A program made the position numbers and the translations under genes. Of a stretch of 64,000 nucleotides of DNA, positions 10,440-20,800 are shown one piece after another. The stretch's first letter is position 1. Each line of letters starts with the position of its first letter. Under the pieces are notes generated by a model, which had not been told where the DNA came from, did no database searches, and saw only the letters and a program-made list of their open reading frames with translations. This DNA is from Branchinecta lynchi (Eukaryota; Arthropoda; Branchiopoda; Anostraca; Branchinectidae): the NCBI GenBank assembly GCA_023053575.1, contig JAKZAP010000005.1:7130001-7194000 (forward strand), read 5' to 3'.

Positions 10440-10700
10440 TGGAGATAACCCATGGCACTTTGCTCTGCTATAGTCCTCCTAGTTATTCCCTCCATCTATC
10501 GCCTACTTTTCTATATATCTCTTCGGTTTCCATCACCATCATTAATTTCCCGGCATCGTGACAATAGGTCACTCGGTCTTTATCCACTAGCTCCAGTTAG
10601 CTGCTGGCTAACCCGAGGTCAGGCTTTGATCCATTTCATTCTGAGTATTTTGGCCGCGGAATGAATCCGCAGCCAAGAAGAGTTCTCTTTCATCTTTGGT
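10440..10700 (+). repeat. Second copy of the 9,465-9,700 repeat
   Basis: Nearly identical to the copy 0.98 kb upstream, from CATGGCACTTTGCTCTGC to GAAGAGTTCTCTTTCATC, with scattered substitutions such as GAGTGTTTTGG versus GAGTATTTTGG. Same orientation. Confidence 0.85.
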
Positions 10701-11109
10701 CGGAGCAAGACCTCAGTTACTCTGTATTATAATTTATGGTAAGGACCAGTTTATATATTTAGTTAGGGACCCATTAGTGCTATATTATATGTGTCACACT
10801 CTTGTACACGAGACGTTATGGTCCATCTCGGCTAGTAGGCCTCGGGCTTGACAGGATATGTGAATTCCAGCTACGCTAGAATGTGTGAACCAGCTTGATT
10901 AGGGATTTCTGGATTGACTGCGGCTGAGCTATAGAATTCCCTGAGACTTTCCCTTGTCTCTTTTGTCCGGTTTCCTGACTGGTCCTGGGGCTAGTGGGCA
11001 CCTACGGTGTCAGAATGTCTTCAGCCCACACCCCAGGAGCCTTATCTTCATTAAACCTCGCCTCCACTCGTCCAACCTCTCAACAAGGTGTAAGAACAGG
11101 GGTTGGAAA

Positions 11110-11237
11110 CTTCCTCCAGGTTCAACATCTTAACAATGGTCTCAACAGTGGGATGTTATCTTAACAATGGGGTCCAGAAGTGGGATAACATCCTTAACAA
11201 TGGGGTCCAGAAGTGGGATGACATTCTTAACAATACT
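11110..11237 (+). repeat. Minisatellite, about 36-bp unit
   Basis: The unit CTTAACAATGGGGTCCAGAA followed by GTGGGAT.ACAT repeats about 3.5 times. It encodes a frame (NNGVQKWD repeated), but nothing suggests a gene. Confidence 0.75.
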
Positions 11238-11640
11238 TATATGGCGTCAACTTCGGATCTGCATCCCAAAAACTGCATGCCTTCCAGGCCAGCAAAGCTA
11301 ATGAGCCTCTTCCGGGAACTGTATAGCGACTCTGAGAGCTCGCTCATGGTCAACCTGTGGTCAACAGATGAAAATTACATCCCTCCAAGATCAACTGCAG
11401 TATAATAGCGTTAGACAACGATGCGCAACACCTCCTGAGCTTTTGGACTGTGTGATTGACTACGTGACTTGAGGCAGAGTGCTCTCGGATGTTGACATCG
11501 CGGTGCCGCAGTGTAGCCCCTTGCCACTGCCACTTCAATCATTTTACATTTTACCGAGGACGAGATCATGAAAGACAGGAGCAGAGCTGCTGAAGACTGC
11601 CGTACCTGCACTAAGTTCAATATCCGTTGATATTGATAAG
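11238..11640 (+). mobile_element. Decayed reverse-transcriptase fragment of a LINE
   Basis: Pieces read like the middle of a non-LTR RT: KLMSLFRELYSDSESSLMV, then 'cgttagacaacgatgcgcaaca' in the place of a VRQGC box, then ELLDCVIDYVT-like residues in another frame. Stops and frameshifts throughout. A relative lies at 12,890-13,090. Confidence 0.5.
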
Positions 11641-11730
11641 TTCAATATCCGTTCGGATTCAATATCCGTTCAATATCCTAAGTTCAATATCCGTTGATAT
11701 GATATTGATATAAACCCGTTGATATTAGCT
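11617..11730 (+). repeat. Irregular TTCAATATCCGTT motif cluster
   Basis: TTCAATATCCGTT or close variants occur at least five times within about 90 bp, with GATATTGATA between them. This looks like slippage of a short unit. Confidence 0.55.
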
Positions 11731-11908
11731 CTTCGTTCTCCGTTGCTGCGTCTGTCACTTCCAGTTTGGTTGAAACTGTATGAACCCATCGAGAATGGTT
11801 AAACATGTGATTGTTCTTTTTCCTTTATTTGTTGTTATTTATGTATTAGTGCTTAATTATGGTCTTTGTCACCGGAATAAAATTATTGAATTGAATTGAA
11901 TTGAATAT
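11731..11908 (+). mobile_element. Non-LTR 3' end with (TTGAA)n tail
   Basis: TTTGTCACCGGAATAAAATT followed by about four TTGAA units is the usual look of a LINE or SINE 3' terminus with a short tandem tail. Upstream is T-rich 3' UTR-like sequence. Confidence 0.6.
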
Positions 11909-12340
11909 CTGCTCAGATCCCCCACAGTGCACCCGAGGACACTCAAAGAAGCAAAAGGTAAATTAGATTAAAGTTAAATTTCAGTAAAGGAAAAAGAATG
12001 TTATTGAGATGAGTGGAGGTGGGTTTAATATTAGTAGATTTGAATTAAAAGTAATAAAAAAAAAAGGAAATGTAGTTAAAGAATTTTTTTACAAAATATA
12101 AATGAGATAATTATTTTCCAAGTATTAGGGGAAAGAATAGTAAATAAAATATGGGTTTAATTTTGAAAGTTAGGTGACGTGAATACTTAAAATTGGGTAA
12201 AAATAGATTCAAATTAACGTCACTGAGGGATGGAGGAGTAGCCACAAAAAGTACGAAATCTGATTTCTTAGTTTATAAATAATATAAAAATAAATTAAAT
12301 TACAAAAGATGCTACGGGATAAAAAAAAAAAAAAAAAAAA
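11909..12340. other. AT-rich intergenic DNA with poly(A) run
   Basis: Strongly A/T-rich with no frames and ending in a run of about 25 A near 12,321-12,345. The run may be the tail of a retroposed copy, but I cannot identify the body. Confidence 0.35.
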
Positions 12341-12344
12341 AAAA

Positions 12345-12800
12345 AGAAGCTGTTCAAACGGTCTGTCAGCACCAGGGGCCGAAAAAGCTTCTACACAAAC
12401 AGAGTTGTCAACCCCTAGAATGAACTGTCCGAAGCAATAGTCTCTGCCCTCCTTCCCGAAGCGTTCAACGAGGCACTGGAGTTATAGATTGGGCAACTAA
12501 AGTCTGGAAGTATGTGTTTTAGCAGCTCATACATACTACCTACTAATTCACACCTAAGCTCCATCAGGAGCTTAATTAACATGGACTTATTTTCCCGGGT
12601 TTTACAACCACAACAAATAACATTGCCCTCAGTCCCGAATAAATTATTTGCCATGATACTGTTGCAGCGAGCCTGCAGCATAGGCCATGCTCGAATATAT
12701 CCATGCCTAGTAAGTAAGTAAGTAACTAATTTATTTTGACCCGCCGTTCGAAAAGCGGAGTGTGGAAAATAAAATAAAAGAATTAAGCAAAACACAACAA
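12345..12800 (+). mobile_element. Decayed LINE 3' region and (TAAG)n/(TTAC)n tail
   Basis: The start reads FYTNRVVNP.NELSEAIVSA..PEAFNEAL, the typical last residues of many RT-bearing ORFs. Around 12,706-12,790 a TAAG repeat abuts ACTAATTTATTTTGACCCGC. This is the reverse complement of the tail at 47,870-47,915, so a second element in the opposite orientation is joined here. Confidence 0.5.
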
Positions 12801-12879
12801 CAAACGTTCAACCACTGAACAAATCTTTCTAGTTTTACTGTTGTTGGAAAAACCTCGCGAATTCAGGCAAAACAATAAT

Positions 12880-13100
12880 ACGGACTACGATGTCTTCAAG
12901 TCTGCTTTTGTGGCTGATCCCGAAAACTGCCTGCCTTTAGCGAAGCTATCCAGCCTATTCCGGCTGTGTACGAGAGCTCACTAATGGCCAACAGAAGAAA
13001 TTCAATCCATTCAAGATTAATAGTAGTGTGATACAAGGATACGCAACAGTTGCTGGACACGTATAGCTTACTGATAAGGTTTAACTGAAGTTCTCGTAGA
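12880..13100 (+). mobile_element. Decayed RT fragment, relative of 11,238
   Basis: VFKSAFVADPENCLPLAKLS-type residues and the following 'tgatacaaggatacgcaaca' parallel the fragment at 11,240-11,440. Frameshifted and stop-ridden. Confidence 0.45.
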
Positions 13101-13724
13101 AAAAAATGCTTAGGCTATCAGGCTCCTGCACCCTGGTAAGTCAGTGCAGTAGTTTCTGGAGACGATGCTAAAGCAAAGCTACTCCTTTTTAAGGTAGAAT
13201 ATTAAAATTTAAGCAAATAAAGTAGGCTACTGCATTGCAAAGTGGAGGGAAAAAGGAAGATAACAAAATGTTAGTTGTACCAAGAACGTTGTATTGTGGT
13301 CGAGTCAGACACAGGTTGGGTGATGCGTGTTGCGCGAAGAGCAACACGCTAAAAAAAAATCTGAAGTAGCACTTTTTTCCAGAAAAGATCACTTTTTCCA
13401 GTCTTCAATAGCACAACAAATTTCAGTGGTGTCGCAACACTGCGATGGAGTCTGATGGCGTTAATTTTCAAATGTAGAAATCGTGAGTATTATTTTGATG
13501 AAACTCAAAAGACAGAATTAAGGATCTTCAAGATTCAATTGAATTTTAGTACAAGCTAAACTAGAAGCGGTACTGTATAAACCCAAGCCAAATACCATAC
13601 AGTTGTGATTTACAGATGTGAAGTCATTTGATTGAGGAGCTAACATACAATTTGAAATTGATTGTCCCTAGGGTGGCTTATAAATTTAAATGCATCTGGT
13701 GTCTCACTGGCCAGTTGACTCTAT
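13101..13724. other. Intergenic, nothing recognised
   Basis: Mixed AT-rich DNA with short frames only. I see no repeat match inside the window. Confidence 0.3.
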
Positions 13725-13985
13725 GAGCGTTTTCCATCCTACTTACCATAGTTACTATGCATGATGTCACAAAGTCTGGCTTTTTGCCATCAAGCCTGGA
13801 ATGATTTTTCTATTTTCCAGCAGAATACAGCAGAATATCATGCTGTGGCGAATCCAACCCGTTACACAGATCTGTAGTTACTACGCTCCCGAGAAGTTTG
13901 GAACGGTCAGCGTAAAAACTTTTGGTGATGTTGGAACGGAAATAGTAATTAATAGTTACTATTTGTAGAAGAATGGAACACACTC
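13725..13985. mobile_element. GAGCGTGTTCC MITE, diverged copy
   Basis: Starts GAGCGTTTTCCATCCTACTT and ends GGAACACACTC. The interior shares CTGGCTTTTTGCC, GATTTTTCTATTTTCCAGCA and GGTTGGAACGGTCAGCGTA-like phrases with the copies at 21,940 and 59,549. It is shorter (261 bp) and more diverged. It lies about 0.8 kb upstream of the first TRMU coding exon. Confidence 0.75.
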
Positions 13986-14660
13986 TCTATATATATATAG
14001 GTTAAAATATATTCAGTGATAGTATAAACAAATTTCATGTTCAGGGGTTAAATAGACTAGCTTAAATAGTTGTAATATTACCGTATGTTTGTGTGAACTT
14101 CCAATCAGGTTTAAATGAGACCCTGGCAGCAGCTGCTAACTTGGGATGTTGCACCTGGGTTGCATGCATCTTCCACTTTCTGTAACTGCAGAGCTTGTGG
14201 TAACCATCTGCCATAATTTTTTCATGTTTTATTGAAATGGAATCAGTGTTTCAGTGAAATACATCCATCTGACAAATGGCTTTTTTCACTATCAACTATC
14301 AACTATGATTTGCAGTCAGCTTGGCCTGAAGGAATATTTGTTCAATACCTGTGGGTAGGCTTATCCCAACCCTGACCTATGTACTCGACTATAAATAAAT
14401 TCTGATACAACAGTTGACACGGTAGGCTACCGTTGACCTCTGTGGTTGCTTTATTTTTTATACTGTCCACAGCAACTTTATTAGGCTACTGGATGCGGAT
14501 TGTACAAATAGAAGGGAAACAAACTGGAATGTTTATATAACAGAAGAAAAATATGAGTAATATATATCTTTGCATAGTTTTTTAAAGGTGTGTTTGAAGG
14601 CAATTTTTGTTTAAAACAAAAATATTTTTTTTTTTACATTTTCTCTAATTTTTCTCTTTT
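13986..14660. other. TRMU upstream region, no promoter motif identified
   Basis: AT-rich. A T-rich tract leads into the putative splice acceptor at 14,663-14,664. I cannot point to a transcription start or TATA box with confidence. Confidence 0.3.
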
Positions 14661-14662
14661 CC

Positions 14663-14664
14663 AG
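14663..14664 (+). other. TRMU: Candidate 5' UTR splice acceptor of TRMU
   Basis: A long pyrimidine tract (TTCTCTAATTTTTCTCTTTT) followed by CCAG lies 109 bp upstream of the ATG. The downstream stretch has stops in the TRMU frame (the nearest is TAG at 14,764-14,766). It would therefore be 5' UTR, implying a non-coding exon further upstream. Confidence 0.4.
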
Positions 14665-14772
14665 GTCTTATCCCTATCCATGTTCAAAGTTGCGCCAGTC
14701 TGATTACTCTGCCTTTCTCTGCTGCTTAGAGCACATCCTGCATTAAGGACCTAAAACATCACATAGTCATCC

Positions 14773-14854
14773 ATGATGAAATTTAGAAGAGTTGTGTGTG
14801 GTATTTCAGGAGGAGTGGATAGTGCTGCTTCAGCTCTCCTTCTGAAGAAACAAG
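14773..14854 (+). CDS. TRMU: TRMU exon 1 (PP-loop)
   Basis: Encodes the start and the [16 protein letters not shown]-binding loop. Donor CAAG|gtattg, phase 1. Confidence 0.95.
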
Positions 14855-17800
14855 GTATTGTTCGTTTATTTTCTTATGTTTCCATTATTTTCTTATGTTT
14901 CCATTTTAATAGCACGTGCTGGAATTTCAGTTGTTTCTAAACAAGAGTCCTTTTCTCTGATTTTGACGTCTGTAATTTTGAGAGTTTTGAAGGGCTAGTG
15001 AAAAGCTTGAAGGAAGAAATGACTAGAGGAAACTATCATCATTGCATGAATACGAGATGGGTTTTTTAAGTTTTTAATATCAACTTTTGTTGCTGCACCT
15101 TTGATCATGGACCAGACAAATACTATGATAAAATAAATGTTCCTTGAGCCCAAGCCGACTTGGAAACATCTATTCAGACGATTGCCAAAAACGGATCTGC
15201 CAGCTACGGTATAGCATCGTAGCTACGATAGCATTGTGGCTGCCAAACCCCAGACTGATTAAACTCCTGGCTGCGGAGGGGGAAGTTTGGACGGTTTGTC
15301 TTGGTTCTACATTGGGTAAACATTTGTTAAAAAAATCACACTTTCTTTTATCGGTGAACCAGGCAAAAAGTATTTACATCCATAGTTCTAGTCACTGAAT
15401 ATACTACCAAGCACTGAACTCTTTCAAAGGCTGCTCACAACTTAGACTACCATCGGAACTCTGACCAAACTCTGCTATTCCCAACTCACGGCTTATATAC
15501 CTTTCCTTTTCCTTTCTTAATCGTGGTGATGTATAGCTTTATTGTATTGTGGTGGCGTGTACCTTAATTGTGTACACGATTACCCATCGAGCACCTACGT
15601 GAAACAACTATTGTTGCTGTCATTCAAACCTTAATTATGTCATTTAGGACGCCACCACCGACCAAGTTGTGACTTGCAGATCGGTAAATACTAATGATAC
15701 AGTCCCACCGTTATACAACTTACCTACTGTTAAGTTACCATTCGTTACACGAACTCTCGAGTGAAAATCAAAGCTTCACATACAAATTTCTGAAGCGGCA
15801 ATTTAAAAGAAATTAATCCAACCGCTGAAGGGAGGTATTAAACAAGACGTTAGGCACGATATGTTGGTAACCTGTAGCACAAAAAGTAAAGACGGTTGGG
15901 GCCGTGATCCCATCTATGCATGGGTGTTCCAGCCTTCTGGCATGGGTAATTACATGTTTTATCCGGACAGAAAATACTTGTTGAAGGCCAGTTGTGCGAA
16001 AGAGTTTGTTGAAGTTGGATAGGAATTTGAGAACTGAGTGAATGCCGGGTGAAAACTTCTCCGCTTTCCTGGGTAAATAATTGTAAAAGTTAACCGAATT
16101 TTACTTATGGACAAACCAATTGTAGAAAATCATAAATTTTATACACGCTGAACTTTTTTAAACACGCACACTTTAATATTCGTTATTTAATTTCATATGT
16201 ATGTTGTTAAAACCGCATCGTTTTTCTGTCTTTGATTGTGTGTCGTTTTCTGGTTTGTCGAGTCACATCGCACTATTGGGTGCACCTTTACAACTTCTCA
16301 CCGACTTGCCGAAATCACTTTGCCGAATGCCGAAATCACGAAATCACTTTAATTGCATAGATTATAAAATGTGCATCATACTTGACGTAATACCCAAATT
16401 TGGCATTGCCATGATAGGTTCAAGGTTCAAGGTTCAAGGTTTTATTATTTACAACAAAACAAAATAACTAAATATCAGGAAGTTACCCGGCAGAGAGGGA
16501 CTCAACAAATGCTCGGGCAACATACAAAGAAGAGAAGAAAATTCAATCAATAACAGATTAAGAGCGCGCCTATACCATAACAGCGTGAACAACAAGAAGA
16601 AAGAAAAACATGAAAAACAATAAGAGATTATAAAGCAACTTACCACGTCAGATCGAAGACTCAATAACCATCAAAATATAAAAAAATATATAACCATGGG
16701 CAAAGAATCAGAGAATCAGGACTGAACAAACCAGAGGCCAAACCACCTTCTCCAACACTCCTCATTAATACAAATCCAACAATTTAGTTTTAAACCTTTT
16801 TTTTAGTAAAGGAAGAGAAAGGCGAACAATATCTTTATCTTCTAATAAATTATAAAATTTAACTAAACAATTACGCAAACTAAATCTGGATCGTTCACAT
16901 CTGATCAGAGGTTGACGAGGATCCGAACCAAAACGAGTAGCATAATGGTGGTCATAAGCGGTGGGGAGCAGCTCGCAGGAATACAAAATCGAAGGCAGTC
17001 TATTTTTGAAATAACACTCCAACATTATTATCGAAAAAAATTGCAGAAATAAAGAAACGGGTAAAATATTAAGCAACTTATAAGCACTCTTTGTGGGTGA
17101 CGAGTTTGGTAGCGATGATGGAGATGGTATGAACTCCTTCAGGAGGCGGATCCCCTTATTTTGAAGTCTCTGAAGAGGAGCAAGATGACTGCTGAACGTG
17201 TTCAGATATACAAGGGGACAATAAGTGAGGTACGAGTGAATAAGGGAAAAATAAATAGATCGCATAGCGTGGTAAGGGAGTAGAAACTTAAGGCGATACA
17301 TCATTCCAACATTACGACTTATCTTCAGTTTCACTTTATCAATATGGGACTTAAAAGAAAGGTTACTATCTAACTGAATACCAAGGTATCTAACACTATC
17401 AACCCTTGTAATGCTATCACGATCGTACATATCTACTGACTGTAGGTTTGGCAGACGATAACCAACACGAGAAAAAATTAAAAAATTTGACTTCAAACAG
17501 TTTACCACGAGTTTGTTGTCATGAAACCATTGACGTAGGCGTGCTATAGCAATTCCCATTTTCGAGCGTAGTGACAATTCATCTTTAGCTTTAACACTGC
17601 AAGCGGTGTCATCAGCAAATAATATTGTTAATCCAAGGTCCTTCAAAGCACTTGAAATATCATTAACATAAATAAGAAATAAAAGTGGACCCAGGATCGA
17701 ACCCTGGGGCACACCGACCTTATTAGACTGGGGCACTTCAGAAGAAATAGTAGCACCATCACTCACGAACTGAGACCTGTCTGTTAGGTATGACATAATT

Positions 17801-20800
17801 AGATTATTCACTGTGCCTCTAATTCCACTATTATCAAGCTTAAACTGCAAAATAAAGTGTGAAATTGTGTCAAATGCCTTTTTAATATCAAGGAAAATAG
17901 TCGCAGGTATTTCATTGTTATCAAGGGCATCATGGATGAATTGAGTAATAACCAACACTGCGTGCTCAGTCGAGTGATTTTTCCGAAAACCGAACTGAGA
18001 CGGAGAAAAAAAATCTTTCTCTAACAGATAAGACACAATCCTATTGTACAAACACCGCTCGATCAGCTTTGAGAATGCAGGAAGGATAGAAATAGGGCGA
18101 TAGTTGGAGGGATCCAGTGGATCGCCACCCTTGTGTAGGGCGATGATTTTTGCCGACTTAAATATCTTGGGGAACGTTCCAGTTGTAAAACACAGGTTTG
18201 TCACATGCGCCAATGCATCAGCAACTTCGGGAATTATTGACTTCAGCAGGTTAGTTGACGACCCATCAGTTCCTTCGGAAGCTCCGTTTTTCAGCAGCTT
18301 GGTTATGTTGATTAGTTCCTGCGCTGTCACCGGATACAGAAACATCGAGTCTTGACTGCGAGGAGGTAGGTAAGATGAAAATGTTTGTGAATCCGAACTA
18401 GGGGAAGGTGGAGCAGTTTTCTCACCAATAGTCGCGAAATGGTTGTTGAGCAAGCTGATGATCTCTTGTTTACCTGAGACCTTCTGATTACCGTCAGGAG
18501 ACATCATCTCGTCTGGAATTGAATGATCCTTATTTTTCCCTAGGCATGAATTGATGAGATCCCACGTCTTCTTGGGACAACCTTGAGCATTATCAAAAGC
18601 TTTCGATAAGTAAATCTTTTTTGCAGATCGCAAGAGCTTAGTTAGCATATTTTTATAAGTTTTGAATATATGCTTATTATCATCAGTAGGGTACTGCAAA
18701 AAGCGCCTATATAACTTATTTTTTTTCCTAGCCGATTTTAATATTCCGTGTGTAATCCATGGTTTAAATGGAACTTTATACCTCCGATAAGTCAACGACT
18801 TCAAGGGGCAAACTTCATCCAAAGCTGCTTTAAATTTTTGGACAAACGCTTGTCCTGCTTCGTCCACATTTGAACAAACATACACATCAGAAAATCCCCG
18901 TTCTTCTAATGTCGTTTTCAACTTTTGGACAGTCAAAATATCCAGTTTTCTTGATTTTTTCTTATTTGTCCGATTTTTTGAACTTCCGGTATCTACACTT
19001 GCGAAAAGAAGGAAATGATCAGAAGTATCATCAACTACAACACTGCTATTAATAATCCTAAAATCCGTAAAAATATTATCGATTAGAGACGCTGACGATA
19101 GTGAGACGCAGTAGATAAAAATTGCACTGATTGTAGACCAGCAGACAGGCCTCCATCACGTTTAGGGTACAAATCAATATTAAAATCACCCATCAGAGTA
19201 AGATTCCTGTATTTTGATTTAAGTTGAGGCACTAATATCTCCAGTTTTTGCACGAATCCACCTATCGAAGAACTGGGTGGGCGGTAAATAACGCAGCATA
19301 GAGTTGATTTGCCACCAAGGTTCATCTCAGCGACTAAAAACTCGAAAACCATTTCTTCATAAAATGAATCGAAATCACTAATTACTCGAGCTGGTATACA
19401 ACTATTAACTAATAAAGCCAAACCTCCACGTCTTCTACCAGCACGGACCTTACTAAAATAATTATATCCACTAATAGACACAAATGAACTAGACACATCA
19501 TCAAGAAACGTTTCTGTGATACCTAACAAATCAATTTCCGCTGTAGGCAAAAACGAAGATAAATAATCCATACTACTAAGCAGACCCTGACAATTAAATG
19601 TTGCCAACCTCAGATCAGATGGATTTGATTTTTTAAGAATTTTATCAGGGGTAAAATAATATGATCGCGGTAGAAGATTCAACGTATCATTATAATTTTC
19701 AACATCTTTACCGTAATCAACCAAAAGATTCTTCAGATCAAGCGGAGAAGCCTCCAGTCCATCCAGCCGACCACTCCAATTCCCACCCAAATTAAAATTT
19801 TCATTCATAACTCACCAAACCAAAACATCTCTTGACGAGTCTTCGATCCGACATGTAATAGACAATAAATTCAGCAGGTGTTGCAGGAAATGAATGAATG
19901 GCACAACTGAAAGAGAAATGAAAACACAGCAAAAATATAGATAGTGGTTCTTTGAAATAAATTCGTTACTTACTTACTTACTTTCCAGTCGCGAAGTAGA
20001 TTCGCTTTCCAAGTGCTGGCGGAAATTAGCGGAGCGCCAGAAGAGCTTTGGAAAGAGAAGCGAGTTTTAGCTGCAGTCGCAAATACGGCCGGTGCATAAG
20101 CTCGCGGAGCTTTCCAGACCGCCAGAATCGCCCTTATATTTGACGCTTAACATTTTCCACTTTAGTCTTTCCTCTTTAGTCTGTCCAATTTAGTCTTTCC
20201 ACTTTAGTCTTTCCACTTTATTCTGTCCACTTTAGATGGGTAACTAGCTATTAAAGAAAATCCCCGAAAATCTCGTTTTTGTTTCTTTGACAAGGTTAGA
20301 ACAGCAATGGTAACTTTAGCGGCGTCGCAGTAGATACTGTTGGTGTCCCAAGATTCTAACATTTGTCAATCCTGTGAGGCTCTGCCGGGTTTCTTAAAAA
20401 TAACAGACCCGTCCTGGCTACTTCCAGCTCGCTTGGACCCCTTGGTTTTGATAGGAACCTCAAATAGCTTGCGTAAAGAGTATTTCTGACTAGTGACCTC
20501 CTTGGAAGCAATAATTGGGAGCCTGATCCGCCTCGAAAAAGCCAAACATGACCAATGCACAACCAACCTCGCCGTTAGGGTAGATAAAACCCACATGGAA
20601 GTACTAAATCTACGAAACGAGAATTGACGAATCGGATACGAACGTATAAGTTGAATCAGTAATTTAGCTAAGATGGGTCGGTCTCGGTCGCCTCGCCCTG
20701 AAAACTGCGGTAGACTGACTGTTTCCTGGGTTCTGTTGGATCCTTCACGAGGGAATTTTTCAGGTTTTGAAGTCATTGGCACATTCATGAAAAACTGGGA

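Larger units (their letters stand above)
16417..19930 (-). mobile_element. Non-LTR retrotransposon (LINE), antisense in TRMU intron 1
   Basis: Endonuclease and reverse-transcriptase frames lie on the minus strand. The 3' end (left side) is AATAATAAAACC followed by about three TTGAACC units at 16,417-16,437. Short tandem tails replacing poly(A) are typical of CR1/L2-type LINEs. No ORF1-like protein is seen to the right of 19,808, so the copy is 5'-truncated or lacks ORF1. The right boundary is approximate. Clade assignment (CR1/jockey group) is inference from the EN-RT layout. Confidence 0.85.

Noticed and set aside
14855..16416. 84-codon frame at 15,144 as an additional TRMU exon
   Set aside because: Exon 1 joins exon 2 in phase with perfect family continuity, leaving no room for an extra exon.
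20366..20788. 140-codon minus-strand frame over TRMU exon 2
   Set aside because: Antisense to a confident exon, no family resemblance, and extends into repeat sequence.
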